Positions 34,811 to 45,038 of a stretch of DNA of 64,000 nt are shown here, piece by piece. The DNA is from Chitinophagaceae bacterium UBA1931 (GTDB lineage Bacteria; Bacteroidota; Bacteroidia; Chitinophagales; Chitinophagaceae). Below the pieces are notes generated by a model. The model was not told where the DNA came from. It ran no database searches and saw only the letters and a program-made list of their open reading frames with translations. Both the position numbers and the translations under genes were made by a program. The stretch lies in the NCBI GenBank assembly GCA_002337125.1, contig DDFJ01000004.1:2762134-2826133 (forward strand), written 5' to 3'. Positions within the stretch are counted from its first letter, which is position 1; each line of letters opens with the position of its first letter.

Positions 34811-35875
34811 ATGAAACGACTCTCAATCTATGTACTCGCATTTATTGCAGCAGCACAATTTCCGGCCATAAATGCATCAGCCCAATCCGAAGTGAAAGAA
34901 AAAAAGGATAAAGTGGAGAAGCAGGAAATCATCATCCGTAAAAAAGGGCACAAAAAAGAAAAAACAACCATTGTTATTGAAGGCGATAAAGTCACCGTAA
35001 ATGGCAAGCCGGTTGAAAAAGGTAACAAAGACATTATTGTTGAAAAATTTGACGACAATGAAATGATCATGCGCATGCCAAAAATGCCAAGGCAGATGTA
35101 CATGTTTAACCAGAATATGAACTGGAATAGCGATGATTTTATGAAGGATTTCCACTTTGATTTTAAAGAAGGCGCATTACTTGGAGTGATTACAAAAGAA
35201 AATGAAAAAGGTGTTGAAGTGACAGAAGTACAAAAAGAATCGGCTGCAGAAAAAGCCGGTTTGCAGAAAGGCGATATCATTACCAAAGTGGGTGATCAGA
35301 AAATAGAAAAGCCCGGTGACCTGGTAAAAGTCATCACTGAAAAGAAACCGAAGGATGAAGTTGAAATTACTTATTTGCGTAACGGAAAAGAGAGCAAAGT
35401 AAAAACACAATTAGGCGAAAGCAGGTTCCCGCAGGAGTTTCAGCATAAAATGGAACTGAAGCAAAATGAGCTGATGCTGAAACAAAAAGATTTTCAGAGA
35501 AGACAGCAGGAGTTTCAGGACAGGCAATTTGAATTTCAGTTCAAACAGCCATTTGGCATGGAACATTTCGAAGGCCCGATGATGTGGCAGCAAAAAGGTC
35601 CGCAGCTGGGAATTACTATTCAGGATACTGAAGAAGGAAATGGTGTGAAAGTGCTGGATACAGATAAAGAATCGCCTGCTGAAAAAAATGGTGTGCTCAA
35701 GGATGATATCATCACAGAAATCAATGGCAAAAAAGTAACCAATGTTGCCGAGGCAAGAGAAGCTCTTCATCAGAAAACAGAAAACAATGCATGGAATCTG
35801 AAACTACTTCGTGCAGGTAAAGTGGTGAATATGGAAATCAAAATCCCCAAAAAGCTTAATAAGGCTGATTTATAG
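34811..35875 (+). CDS. Periplasmic protein with two PDZ domains
   Basis: This 354-residue protein has a signal peptide (about residues 1-25, ending INASAQ), a Lys/Glu-rich stretch, then two PDZ domains: GALLGVITKENEKGVEVTEV...AGLQKGDIITKVG (about 118-200) and GPQLGITIQDTEEGNGVKV...NGVLKDDIITEING (about 264-345). Between them is a Gln/Phe/Met-rich helical segment (about 200-260). There is no protease domain, so it is not a complete DegP-type enzyme and more likely acts as a scaffold or sensor in the envelope. Confidence 0.8.
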   Translation: MKRLSIYVLAFIAAAQFPAINASAQSEVKEKKDKVEKQEIIIRKKGHKKEKTTIVIEGDKVTVNGKPVEKGNKDIIVEKFDDNEMIMRMPKMPRQMYMFNQNMNWNSDDFMKDFHFDFKEGALLGVITKENEKGVEVTEVQKESAAEKAGLQKGDIITKVGDQKIEKPGDLVKVITEKKPKDEVEITYLRNGKESKVKTQLGESRFPQEFQHKMELKQNELMLKQKDFQRRQQEFQDRQFEFQFKQPFGMEHFEGPMMWQQKGPQLGITIQDTEEGNGVKVLDTDKESPAEKNGVLKDDIITEINGKKVTNVAEAREALHQKTENNAWNLKLLRAGKVVNMEIKIPKKLNKADL

Positions 35876-35895
35876 TCTTTTTCATTCATGTTCAG

Positions 35896-35922
35896 GCCCA
35901 TCAGCAATGATGGGCTTTTTTT
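35896..35922 (+). terminator. Rho-independent terminator after the PDZ gene
   Basis: GCCCATCA pairs perfectly with TGATGGGC around a GCAA tetraloop, followed by seven T. Confidence 0.9.
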
Positions 35923-35958
35923 GTGAACTGTATCACAAATGCTTCGGGCTAAAAAGGA

Positions 35959-35966
35959 TATTTTTG
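35959..35966 (+). promoter_or_regulatory. TAnnTTTG promoter box before gatB
   Basis: TATTTTTG, 35 bases before the gatB ATG and after the preceding terminator. No TTTG at the usual spacing. Confidence 0.4.
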
Positions 35967-36001
35967 CAGCTTCCCGACCCTGATAAAAAGGGAAATTGAA
36001 C

Positions 36002-37453
36002 ATGTCGAACTATAGCGATAAATATGAAGCGGTGATTGGTCTTGAAGTGCATGCCCAGCTTTTAACCAAAAGCAAGTTGTTTTGTGGCGATGATGCCAGC
36101 TTTGGTGCAGAGCCCAACATGCATGTTAGTCCCATTACACTGGCACACCCCGGAACTTTACCTAAGCTGAATAAAGAAGCCATTGAACTGGCTGTACGGA
36201 TGGGATTAGCCTGTAACTGTGAAATTGAACGCAAAAACTATTTTGCACGTAAACATTATTTCTACCCCGATCTTCCCAAAGGCTACCAGCTTTCGCAGCA
36301 CACAACACCTATTTGTGTTGGAGGGTTTGTAAAAATCAAAACAGCTGATGGTGAAAAAAATGTTCAGCTGAACAGGATACACATGGAAGAAGATGCAGGC
36401 AAAAGCATGCACGATCAGCATGATTTGTATTCGGTGGTTGATTATAACCGTGCAGGTGTTCCGCTAATTGAAATTGTTACAGAACCTGACTTGCACAGTG
36501 GCGATGAAGCAGCAGCTTATTTTACAGAAATAAGAAAATTGGTTCGTACGCTGAATGTGTGCGATGGAAATATGGATGAAGGAAGTTTGCGTTGCGATGC
36601 CAACATTTCCATCCGTTTAAAAGGTGATCCCAAACTGGGCACAAAAGTTGAAATCAAAAACCTGAATTCAATCCGTTTCCTGAAAAAGGCAATTGACTTT
36701 GAAGTAATGCGGATGATTGAAATGAAAGATAAAGGTGAAAATGTAATTCAGCAAACAAGAGGATTTAATCCTGAAACGGAAACAACATTTGCCATCCGCA
36801 CAAAGGAAGATGCAGATGATTACCGTTATATGGCCGATCCTGATTTGCCGCCGTTTATTATAACAGATGATTTTATTGCAGGTATTAAAGCTGCATTACC
36901 GGAATTATCTGAACAAAAGAAACAACGCTTCATCAATCAATATACATTACCGGAATATGATGCTGCATTGTTGACGGAAGATAAAGAAACGGCTGATTAC
37001 TTTGAAGAAACAGCAAAGCATACAACCTCCTTCAAGCAAATTGCCAACTGGTTGCTTGGTCCTGTGAAATCAGTGATGAATGAAGAAGGAATTGAAATCA
37101 ATGAACTGCAGTTAACACCTGCTGCTCTTGCATCAATTATTCAGTTGGTGGAAGAAGGAAAAGTGAGTCATACCATTGCGGTTCAGAAATTATTTCCTGC
37201 CATGCTGAAGAGCAGTCATGTTTCTGCAGCTGAGTTGGCACAGCAGATGAATTTATTACAGGAAAGAAATGAAGATGCATTGCAGTTATTGATTGATGAA
37301 GTGCTTTCTGCAATGCCTGATAAAGTAACAGAATATAAAAAAGGAAAGAAAGGATTGATTGGCTTGTTTGTTGGAGAGGTAATGAAAAAATCAAAAGGAA
37401 AAGCCGATCCGAAATTGTTGAATCAACTCGTCACTGAAAAACTATCAAAATAA
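36002..37453 (+). CDS. gatB: Aspartyl/glutamyl-tRNA amidotransferase subunit B
   Basis: GatB is the kinase/tRNA-binding subunit of GatCAB, which converts Glu-tRNA-Gln (and Asp-tRNA-Asn) to the amide form. The 483-residue protein has YEAVIGLEVHAQL, the block NYFARKHYFYPDLPKGYQLSQ, EEDAGKSMHD, DYNRAGVPLIEIVTEPD and GSLRCDANISIR, and the C-terminal YqeY-like tail domain ending with KGKADPKLLNQLV. The ATG at 36002 is chosen over a TTG two codons upstream. gatA and gatC are not in the window. Confidence 0.95.
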   Translation: MSNYSDKYEAVIGLEVHAQLLTKSKLFCGDDASFGAEPNMHVSPITLAHPGTLPKLNKEAIELAVRMGLACNCEIERKNYFARKHYFYPDLPKGYQLSQHTTPICVGGFVKIKTADGEKNVQLNRIHMEEDAGKSMHDQHDLYSVVDYNRAGVPLIEIVTEPDLHSGDEAAAYFTEIRKLVRTLNVCDGNMDEGSLRCDANISIRLKGDPKLGTKVEIKNLNSIRFLKKAIDFEVMRMIEMKDKGENVIQQTRGFNPETETTFAIRTKEDADDYRYMADPDLPPFIITDDFIAGIKAALPELSEQKKQRFINQYTLPEYDAALLTEDKETADYFEETAKHTTSFKQIANWLLGPVKSVMNEEGIEINELQLTPAALASIIQLVEEGKVSHTIAVQKLFPAMLKSSHVSAAELAQQMNLLQERNEDALQLLIDEVLSAMPDKVTEYKKGKKGLIGLFVGEVMKKSKGKADPKLLNQLVTEKLSK

Positions 37454-37458
37454 AAAGA

Positions 37459-38598
37459 ATGAAGAAATTATGGATTGCAGCAGTGGTTGTACTTACAGTA
37501 ACATCCTGCAAAAACAATGGCAGTAAAAATTTTACTGTAAGTGGTGATATTAAAAATGCGCCTGCTACGGTTGTGTACCTTGAGCAGATATCGTTCGACA
37601 ATATGCCTCCGCAGGTTGTTGACAGTATTACATTAAAAGACGGAAAATTTTCATTGAAAGGAAAAGCAGCAGAAGAATCATTATTGCAGCTGCGCTTCCC
37701 ACAGGTTGAAAAAGGCCCTTTGTATTTTGTAATTAATGATAAATCAAACATTACATTAAATGCCGACTGGAATGATGTACGCAATATCAAATACAGCGGA
37801 TCTCCGGCCACACAGCGTTTACAAACTTTTGTTGATTCACTTTCTGCAGTGCAGCAAAAGCTGTATACCATTCAGGCAGAGCTTCAATCGAGCACAGAAG
37901 CAGACAGTTTGAAAATGATGAAACAAGTGGAAATGACCAATGTTGTTAATTCATTTAAAGCGTATGTAAAAAATATTATTGAAAATGATGAGAGCCCGAT
38001 GGTAAGCATGTTTGCAATTACCATTAATGCCGGAAATGATGTGGCTGAAAATGAAAAGATGTTAAACAGCCTGGAAAAACGTTTTCCAAAACATGCAGGA
38101 ATTAAAAGCATTGTAAAACAGTTTCGTGAAAGCTTAAGCAAATCGCAACAACAGCAGCAACAACAACCACAAGGTGGGGTAGCCGTAGGATCAATGGCAC
38201 CGGATATTACCATGCCCGATGTAAACGGAAAAAATTTTTCGCTCAGTAGTTTAAAAGGAAAATATGTGCTGGTTGATTTCTGGGCAAGTTGGTGTGGTCC
38301 CTGCCGTGCAGAAAATCCAAATGTTGTAGCAGCATTTAATAAATTCAGGAATAAAAATTTCACTATTCTTGGTGTGTCGCTGGATAAAACAAAAGATGCC
38401 TGGTTAAAAGCAATTAAAGAAGATGGCTTAACCTGGAATCATATCAGCGATTTAAAATATTGGGAAAGTGAAGCAGTTTCTTTGTACGGATTTCAAGGGA
38501 TTCCTTATAATGTATTGATAGATCCTTCAGGAAAAATTATTGCAGATAATTTAAGAGGTGCAGATTTAGAGAGAAAGTTGAGTGAAGTACTGCAGTAA
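37459..38598 (+). CDS. TlpA-like thiol-disulfide lipoprotein with DUF4369 domain
   Basis: This 379-residue lipoprotein has signal VVVLTVTSCKN (Cys17) and a DUF4369 beta-sandwich (FTVSGDIKNAPATVVYLEQI...LKDGKFSLKGKA, about residues 22-115). A helical spacer follows with a poly-Gln run of nine near residue 232, then a C-terminal AhpC/TSA-like thioredoxin domain with WASWCGPCRAENP (Cys279, Cys282) and the cis-Pro block GIPYNVLIDPSG. This domain order is characteristic of Bacteroidota periplasmic thiol-disulfide oxidoreductases. It starts five bases after gatB and is probably co-transcribed with it. A bidirectional terminator follows. Confidence 0.88.
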   Translation: MKKLWIAAVVVLTVTSCKNNGSKNFTVSGDIKNAPATVVYLEQISFDNMPPQVVDSITLKDGKFSLKGKAAEESLLQLRFPQVEKGPLYFVINDKSNITLNADWNDVRNIKYSGSPATQRLQTFVDSLSAVQQKLYTIQAELQSSTEADSLKMMKQVEMTNVVNSFKAYVKNIIENDESPMVSMFAITINAGNDVAENEKMLNSLEKRFPKHAGIKSIVKQFRESLSKSQQQQQQQPQGGVAVGSMAPDITMPDVNGKNFSLSSLKGKYVLVDFWASWCGPCRAENPNVVAAFNKFRNKNFTILGVSLDKTKDAWLKAIKEDGLTWNHISDLKYWESEAVSLYGFQGIPYNVLIDPSGKIIADNLRGADLERKLSEVLQ

Positions 38599-38613
38599 AA
38601 AAAGTAACTAAAT

Positions 38614-38647
38614 AAAAAACCGCATCATATTTTGATGCGGTTTTTTT
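38614..38647. terminator. Bidirectional terminator between the TlpA-like gene and susD
   Basis: CCGCATCA pairs perfectly with TGATGCGG around a five-base loop; A and T runs flank both sides, so it can stop transcription from either direction at this convergent junction. Confidence 0.9.
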
Positions 38648-38666
38648 ATTTGTGTCAGATTATCTA

Positions 38667-40118
38667 CTATTGATAACCTGGGTTTTGTTGCATCAAAGTA
38701 TTAGCCTGAATTTCTGTTTGAGGAATTGGCAATACGAAGCGGAAATTGTCTGCTGGCAACGTTAATGCTGTTGTGGTTGGAGCATCAGCAGCAAGACGTT
38801 CAACAGGTAAACTTCTTCTTTTCAGATCCCAGAAGCGATGTCCTTCGAAAGCAAGTTCTTTAAAACGTTCAAGCATAATTGCATCTATTGCAGCAGTTTT
38901 TGAACCAAAGGTTACATTAGTATAACCATTAATTCTAACAGCACGCAGTGCATTTATATCTGACTCAGCACTATTTGTTCCTGTAAATTTTCCTTGTTCA
39001 GCCCTTGCTTCAGCACGGATAAGATACATTTCAGCGGTTCTGAATACTTTGGCATTGTTTACGTTTTCATTAGTAGTAGCAATGCCTGTGCCCCAATATT
39101 TGTAAATAACTTTTGATTGGCGACTTGCACTTGTAAGTAATGGTTCATCTCTTAAATATGCAGCAAAGCGTATATCATTAGCCTGATCGTAACTATTCCA
39201 GAGTTTAGTAGATGGCTTCCAAACTACAGTCCCAATTGCTGATGTACTTGCGGAAGTATTTCTGAATAATGATCCAATTCGGCCTCCTACAGTTGTAGTT
39301 CTGATTAAGCGAAATGCCTGTTCTGCATTATTTGCATCTGTCCAAATTCCAGGAAATGTTGACAATGTTGAAAGAGGAACTGCTGTTATATAATTTGAAG
39401 CATAAGTTTCTGCATTAACCCAATCTTTCATATAAAGGGCAATTCTTGCATGCAAACCATTTGCGGCTGCTACGTTTGCCCGATTAATATCAGTTAGATT
39501 ATTTGGCAGTAGTGTTTTTGCTTCTGTTATATCAGCGATCATCTGCTGAAAATAGTCTCCCATCTTAATTCTTGCCTGTGTGGCTATATTTGGAGTTGTC
39601 ATATACGGCATGGCTAAACCATCAGCCGAATAATTACCACAATAATAGCGGAACAACTCAAAATGTGCATAAGCTCTCAAGAATAATGCTTCACCACGCA
39701 ACAACCTGCGTTTTGTTTCATCGCCTGTTTTCGTTGAATCAGCTTTTGGTAAAGCTGCTAACACACGGTTGGCACGGTCAATGATTGTGTAATTGGGATA
39801 AATAGCAGTAAAGTTATCTCTAATGCCAACGTCTGCTGATGCATATTGCCACTCATGTGTTGTAGCTGCATTATAAAATTCGCCAGCAGTTGCAACTTCA
39901 TCTGAAAGTGTTGAATTTAATAAAATGTCCATTTCAACTCCCAATGCTGAATAAGCACCAATTACAGCCTGTTCATTATTTGATACAGTTTTTAATGCAA
40001 CATCACCTGCAATCAAATCTGTTTCCTGAATTGTCAATAACTTCTTACAGGAAGCAAATCCCAAAAGAAGAACTGCAACAGGAATAAATATTTTAAATCT
40101 TTTCATGTTTTTAATCAT
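38667..40118 (-). CDS. SusD/RagB-family nutrient-binding outer-membrane lipoprotein (pair 1)
   Basis: This lipoprotein of about 483 residues has signal LLLGFASCKKLL and the SusD helical-repeat fold. Family blocks are RGEALFLRAYAHFELFRYYC near residue 140, EMYLIRAEARAEQG near 365 and MLERFKELAFEGHRFWDLKRR near 415, and it ends QQNPGYQ. SusD proteins sit as lids over their SusC partner and bind glycans or peptides. It starts 10 bases after the SusC stop. The first ATG (40118) is followed by a second at 40106 (MKRFKIF); either could be used. Confidence 0.93.
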   Translation of the reverse strand: MIKNMKRFKIFIPVAVLLLGFASCKKLLTIQETDLIAGDVALKTVSNNEQAVIGAYSALGVEMDILLNSTLSDEVATAGEFYNAATTHEWQYASADVGIRDNFTAIYPNYTIIDRANRVLAALPKADSTKTGDETKRRLLRGEALFLRAYAHFELFRYYCGNYSADGLAMPYMTTPNIATQARIKMGDYFQQMIADITEAKTLLPNNLTDINRANVAAANGLHARIALYMKDWVNAETYASNYITAVPLSTLSTFPGIWTDANNAEQAFRLIRTTTVGGRIGSLFRNTSASTSAIGTVVWKPSTKLWNSYDQANDIRFAAYLRDEPLLTSASRQSKVIYKYWGTGIATTNENVNNAKVFRTAEMYLIRAEARAEQGKFTGTNSAESDINALRAVRINGYTNVTFGSKTAAIDAIMLERFKELAFEGHRFWDLKRRSLPVERLAADAPTTTALTLPADNFRFVLPIPQTEIQANTLMQQNPGYQ

Positions 40119-40128
40119 TTAAGGTTCA

Positions 40129-43100
40129 TTAGAAATTAATATCTATACCTGCAACAATGGCTCTAGGATTAGGATATTCCTGTAAGCTGATATTATTATC
40201 ATCTTCAGGATCCAAGCCTCTCCATGGACTCCAGATAAACAAGTTTTGACCTTGGATATAGAAGCGGGCAGATTTAATAATTCTTGTTCCGTTAACAGAG
40301 AATTCAGGAATCTGATAGCTAATGTTAAGATTTCTGAAACGAAGGAATTTTGCATCCTGAATCTCAGCAGAAGTAAATCCTCTGTCGTAAGCAGGTGATT
40401 GATAGAACTTAACATCGCCAGGTTTCATCCATTGCTCAGTTAACATTTTTTTGTTCGCATTAACTGCATTGATATAGCCTGATGTACCTCTTGTGGTCCA
40501 GTTTTCAACATTGTTTGAACGTGCTACCTTGAATTGATAGCTGAATAATGCACTGATTGAAATACGTTTTATACGAAAATCTGCAGTGAAGCCACCTACG
40601 TGTTTTGGAAGATATGTACCGAATTTAGCAAAATAAGCAGCTTCATTAACATTTGTTGTTGTAGTGCCATCTTGCTTTTCATACATTGGCTTTCCTGTAG
40701 CAGGATCTGCGCCCAGATAATGTTGTGTATAATGTGAGCCATAAGGCAACCCTTTCCTGATAATAAACGTACCAAGTGGGTATTCATTAACTAATCCCAA
40801 ATCAACAATCTTATTGACATTAATTGCATGATTAGCGCCAAGTGTTAAATCAAAGTCTTTTGTTTTTACTACGTCAACACTTACAGTAAATTCAACACCT
40901 TTATTTGACATTGTACCAGCGTTGATTGGCAAAGAGTATGCGCCTGTTGCAGTACCAGTCAAATTATTGCTAAATCCAGAGGATGCTGGTAGAGGTTGGC
41001 TTACGAAAAGGTTCTTTGTAATGTTTCTATAAGCATCAACTGTTAATCTTGCACGGCTTTTCCAAAGTGAAAGATCAATACCTATGTTTGATTTCTGGAT
41101 ATATTCAAGTTTTAAATTTGGGTTACCAGGTGCAGAGGGATAAATGCCTGTAATTGTTGATCCAGCAAAACCACTTGTTGTACTGAAAGTGGGTAACTGA
41201 GGTCCAAGATAGTTGGTAATTCCATAAACACCACCACCTGAAATGCCATAAGTACTTGTGGTAATACTACCAATATTTGGCACTTCACCGTAAGAAAGTC
41301 TGAGTTTAAGATCTGTCAGAACATTCTGGCTTGACATGAAGTTTTCTTTAATCGCATCCCAAATAAAACCAGCTGACCAAGTTGTGATTTCCTTGTTTGC
41401 ATCGTTTAATATCCTTGAAGTTCCATCACGCCTGATGTTTGCTGTAACAGTGTATTTACTATCATAAGTATACCGAGCGGTTGCGAAATAGGAACGAATG
41501 CCATAACCTGATTTTGCACTAGCTGCATTTTGTGTCATTGTTGCCGCACCGCCAGTTGCTAATGTACCTGCGCCTTGTCCTGTTTGAGTTAAACGGGGGT
41601 CAAGATTATATAAAACAAAGCCTAAGCCTTTATTATACTGTCTTACTGCTTCAAAATAAGCACCAACTTCGAGATCATTTTTGTTGAATTTCTTACTGAA
41701 TATTGCAGCAGTTGTATTAATCAGCTGAGCTCTGATTCTGAATGATTCCGCATCATAACCCGATTGATAAGTCTGAAGACTACCGATATAAGAGTTTGCA
41801 TTAATTGAACGGGTATCAAATTCACTTGCCACATCTATACCGAATGTGTTTTTAACGGTTAAGACAGGTAAGATTTTATATGCAAAAGTTAATCCAGAGT
41901 TTATTTTTATCTGCTTGTCAATCCATGAAGAATTATTCGTTCCTTCAATGAGGTTGCCAATAACTTTTGGAGATGTGGTTGTTGATGAACCATAAATTAC
42001 AGTACCATCAGTTCTATATGGGTTTTCGTAGGTTTTTCCTCTCCAAACCATCTGAAAAGGGTTCCTTGTTGAGTTCCCATACCAAGAACCTTCATTTACG
42101 TTTGTTATAGAAAAACCTGCCGCAGTATTAAACTGCATGCTGAGCCTACCTATTGTATTGTCCAGATTAAATCTTGTGGTATATCTTCTTAATCGGGAAG
42201 TCATATCTGTTCCCTTTTGATCAAAATAACTACCAGACCAGAAATATTTAGTAGTGGCATTTCCACCAGTCATATTTAATTCATGCGTTTGGGAAATTCC
42301 TTGTCTGAACAGAATTTTATAAAAGTCTGAATTGATGTTTCTGAAACTATCAAGTAAGCGATCTCTACGTGCTTGCTCAGTTGCACTAGACGTTGCATAG
42401 GAAGGATTGAGTTTAGAATAAGCATATCCAGGCGTTGTGATCGATCCTCCTAATACTACACCAACTTTTTCTTCATAAGACAACGCTTCTGAAGTGTTCA
42501 TCATATCAAACCTATTGGGTGAAGGAGGCTGTGTCATCCCAAGTTGTGTACGATAAGTAAACTGAGCCTGACCAGATTTGCCTTTTTTGGTTGTAATAAC
42601 GATAACACCCAAACCACCTCTTGCTCCATAAAGAGCCGCCGCACCTGCATCTTTTAAAACTGTGATCGATTCAAAATCATTAGGGTTGATCGTCTGCATA
42701 TCAGCAGCAGGCATTGGAACTCCATCAATTACAAATAATGGTTGTACGCCAGCTCCTTGAATGGATGAAATACCTCTAATAGTAATGTTTGCACTATTAC
42801 CGGGTTGGCCATTGCCCGAGTTAACAAGCATACCTGGTGCTCTACCTTGAAGAGCCTGATCAAATGCTCCAACAGGAACTGTTTCAACTGCTTTTGAACT
42901 TAATACAGTTGCAGAACCAGTAAACTGAGATTTCTTTTCCCTTGAATAACCAGTAACTACAACTTCCTGAAGTGATTTCTCTGTTGATGTAAGGGTAATC
43001 GGGAAATTAGATTTGTTTCCAATCGGTACTTCAAGAGATTGGTAATTAACGTAAGTAAAGACAAGTGTTTTTGCACTTGCTGGAACACTCAGGCTGAATG

Positions 43101-43272
43101 AACCATCTACAGCTGTAGATGTGCCGGTTGTAGTTCCTTTTACAGTAACGGAAACACCAGCTAAAGGACTTCCATCTTTTTCATCTGTTACTTTTCCCGT
43201 AACAGTTCTGTTCTGTGCTATCAGCTGCAATGAGCATAATAACAGGGAGAGCATAAATACAAGTTTTCTCAT
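40129..43272 (-). CDS. SusC/RagA-family TonB-dependent outer-membrane transporter (pair 1)
   Basis: This 1047-residue protein has a signal peptide ending LIAQ, an N-terminal CarboxypepD_reg-like domain (VTGKVTDEKDGSPLAGVSVTVKG), the plug domain with LQEVVVTGY near residue 103 and the SusC signature SITVLKDAGAAALYGARGGLGVIVITTKKGK near residue 205, and a beta-barrel to the C-terminus (ending IVAGIDINF). SusC proteins import large substrates with energy from TonB. The paired SusD follows after 10 bases. The substrate is unknown because no hydrolase or regulator lies nearby. Confidence 0.95.
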   Translation of the reverse strand: MRKLVFMLSLLLCSLQLIAQNRTVTGKVTDEKDGSPLAGVSVTVKGTTTGTSTAVDGSFSLSVPASAKTLVFTYVNYQSLEVPIGNKSNFPITLTSTEKSLQEVVVTGYSREKKSQFTGSATVLSSKAVETVPVGAFDQALQGRAPGMLVNSGNGQPGNSANITIRGISSIQGAGVQPLFVIDGVPMPAADMQTINPNDFESITVLKDAGAAALYGARGGLGVIVITTKKGKSGQAQFTYRTQLGMTQPPSPNRFDMMNTSEALSYEEKVGVVLGGSITTPGYAYSKLNPSYATSSATEQARRDRLLDSFRNINSDFYKILFRQGISQTHELNMTGGNATTKYFWSGSYFDQKGTDMTSRLRRYTTRFNLDNTIGRLSMQFNTAAGFSITNVNEGSWYGNSTRNPFQMVWRGKTYENPYRTDGTVIYGSSTTTSPKVIGNLIEGTNNSSWIDKQIKINSGLTFAYKILPVLTVKNTFGIDVASEFDTRSINANSYIGSLQTYQSGYDAESFRIRAQLINTTAAIFSKKFNKNDLEVGAYFEAVRQYNKGLGFVLYNLDPRLTQTGQGAGTLATGGAATMTQNAASAKSGYGIRSYFATARYTYDSKYTVTANIRRDGTSRILNDANKEITTWSAGFIWDAIKENFMSSQNVLTDLKLRLSYGEVPNIGSITTSTYGISGGGVYGITNYLGPQLPTFSTTSGFAGSTITGIYPSAPGNPNLKLEYIQKSNIGIDLSLWKSRARLTVDAYRNITKNLFVSQPLPASSGFSNNLTGTATGAYSLPINAGTMSNKGVEFTVSVDVVKTKDFDLTLGANHAINVNKIVDLGLVNEYPLGTFIIRKGLPYGSHYTQHYLGADPATGKPMYEKQDGTTTTNVNEAAYFAKFGTYLPKHVGGFTADFRIKRISISALFSYQFKVARSNNVENWTTRGTSGYINAVNANKKMLTEQWMKPGDVKFYQSPAYDRGFTSAEIQDAKFLRFRNLNISYQIPEFSVNGTRIIKSARFYIQGQNLFIWSPWRGLDPEDDNNISLQEYPNPRAIVAGIDINF

Positions 43273-43490
43273 ACTCGTTTGGGTTTATAAATGAAAATTA
43301 ATTACTAACTGAGGTTTTTTCAGGGTTGCAACAAATAATGACGTAATAACGGCTGAATGGTTGAGTTAAAGAGTTTTGGGTGCTTTCTTTGGCAAGCCGC
43401 AAAAATAGCGGCGATAGAGTTAAAAAGCTGAATATTAGACAGTTTTTTTATGAAAAAGCTGCGTAAATCGGTGTAAATGCAGTTCAATAA

Positions 43491-43521
43491 AAAAGCTGTC
43501 GGATTTTTCCGACAGCTTTTT
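43491..43521 (-). terminator. Strong terminator after the second susD
   Basis: A perfect 12-bp stem (AAAAGCTGTCGG / CCGACAGCTTTT) with a six-base loop and flanking A/T runs lies 24 bases past the stop of the SusD gene at 43545. It separates the two SusCD pairs. The remainder of 43273-43490 shows no gene. Confidence 0.9.
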
Positions 43522-43544
43522 AACCTTAAAGGGTTATAGTAGTA

Positions 43545-45020
43545 CTAGTTATCTGTACATAATTTGTTCAGTGAAAGTTCTGAAGAAGAGATTGGCCAGA
43601 TATAGCCAACATCAGACGGAGCTTTTGACTGAGCGCTACCTTTTGCAGGGATGGTTTGTAATAACCTCAGCAAATCGGTATTTCTTAAACCCTCACCCAG
43701 GAACTCAATTCTTCTTTCTTTCAGAATAGCATTAATTAAGTCGGTTGGGGTAGCAAAGTTTGCCGCAGTAAATGTAGTTGTTGCATCAGATCTGTTACGT
43801 ATTGCATTCAATATTGCCACAGCCTGTGCATCTACAGTATTGCTTGAGCGAACTTTAGCTTCAGCAAGATTTAATAATACTTCAGCATAGCGAATAACAG
43901 GTACATAATCAGTAAACGGAGTTCCTGTACCATATTTTGTATTCAGGAAAGATTTGCCTGATGAAACAGAGATGAATGTTCTTCTCTTATCAGTAGAAAC
44001 CCAACCTGCATCGGCAATAATACCGCTTGCATTTAATGAAAACTCGCCATTCCCAATTGTTTTAGAAAAATAATAGGCAATGGGATTTTGAGTGCCTGGG
44101 TTATCCCCAGCAGTACTAGTCATTGGCATTGATAAAATTGACTCTGTTGTAGTGTAAGGGGCCTTAAACACATTGGTAACATCAGCCTGTAATGCATGCG
44201 CAACACCGGTAGCTGCTGTAAATGGTGCAGAAGCTGAAACAATTTTGTTTGCTTCTGTAATCACATTCCCGTACTGCTGCATGGTTAAATAAACCCTTGT
44301 CTTTAGTGCAATGGCAGTATTGCGATGAGCCCTTGTAGTGTTATGATACGCTGCAGGATTTGTAGAAGTTGCGCTATAGCTTAAGGGAAGACCAGCTTCA
44401 GCATCGTTCAGGTCTTTAATAATCTGTGCATATACTTCAGCAACTGTACTGCGTGCAAGATCGGATTGTCCTGAACCTTTAATTGCAGTTAGGCGGAGCG
44501 GAACTCCGAGTTTTGATCCATTCCCATCGGCATAAGGACGGCAGTAGTACTGCAGTAAGCTGTAATAAGAAAGTGCCCTTATGAGTTTTGCTTCGGCAAT
44601 GTAGTTTGCTGCGAGTGAAGGTCCTACCACTGCAGATCCACCACCAGCCATACCTTCAAGGAATACGTTACAAACATTGATTGTAAAATATGCCTGCGAC
44701 CATAAACCAGTTACAGCAGTTGCACTGTTTGTAGGATTAAGTGCCCATACATCAGAACCTGTAACAAGGTTACCTGTTTCGTTAATGAAATCTTCGCCTC
44801 TTATGTCTCCATAAATGACATAACGTCCTCCGTAGAAATTACCTCCTTTTAATGCAGCATATAAGGATAATAGCTGTCCCTGAATACGACCAGAGGTGCT
44901 AAAAGCAGACGCATCAACAATAGAAGTTTTGGGAATTGGATTTAAAAGTTCCCTTTTGCACGAAGTAAACAATGCTGATCCAAGGGCCAGGACCAAAGTA
45001 TATTTATTAATAATTTTCAT
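43545..45020 (-). CDS. SusD/RagB-family nutrient-binding outer-membrane lipoprotein (pair 2)
   Basis: This 491-residue lipoprotein has signal LGSALFTSCKRELLNP and SusD blocks: AEAKLIRALSYYSLLQYYCRPYADG near residue 145, RYAEVLLNLAEAKVR near 380, and ILKERRIEFLGEGLRNTDLLRL near 430. It ends with LSLNKLCTDN, shorter than the QNPGY-type ending of its neighbour. It forms a pair with the SusC at 45039, 18 bases upstream, and is closed by a strong terminator. Its substrate is unknown. Confidence 0.92.
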   Translation of the reverse strand: MKIINKYTLVLALGSALFTSCKRELLNPIPKTSIVDASAFSTSGRIQGQLLSLYAALKGGNFYGGRYVIYGDIRGEDFINETGNLVTGSDVWALNPTNSATAVTGLWSQAYFTINVCNVFLEGMAGGGSAVVGPSLAANYIAEAKLIRALSYYSLLQYYCRPYADGNGSKLGVPLRLTAIKGSGQSDLARSTVAEVYAQIIKDLNDAEAGLPLSYSATSTNPAAYHNTTRAHRNTAIALKTRVYLTMQQYGNVITEANKIVSASAPFTAATGVAHALQADVTNVFKAPYTTTESILSMPMTSTAGDNPGTQNPIAYYFSKTIGNGEFSLNASGIIADAGWVSTDKRRTFISVSSGKSFLNTKYGTGTPFTDYVPVIRYAEVLLNLAEAKVRSSNTVDAQAVAILNAIRNRSDATTTFTAANFATPTDLINAILKERRIEFLGEGLRNTDLLRLLQTIPAKGSAQSKAPSDVGYIWPISSSELSLNKLCTDN

Positions 45021-45038
45021 GTTCAGATAGTTTTAGGT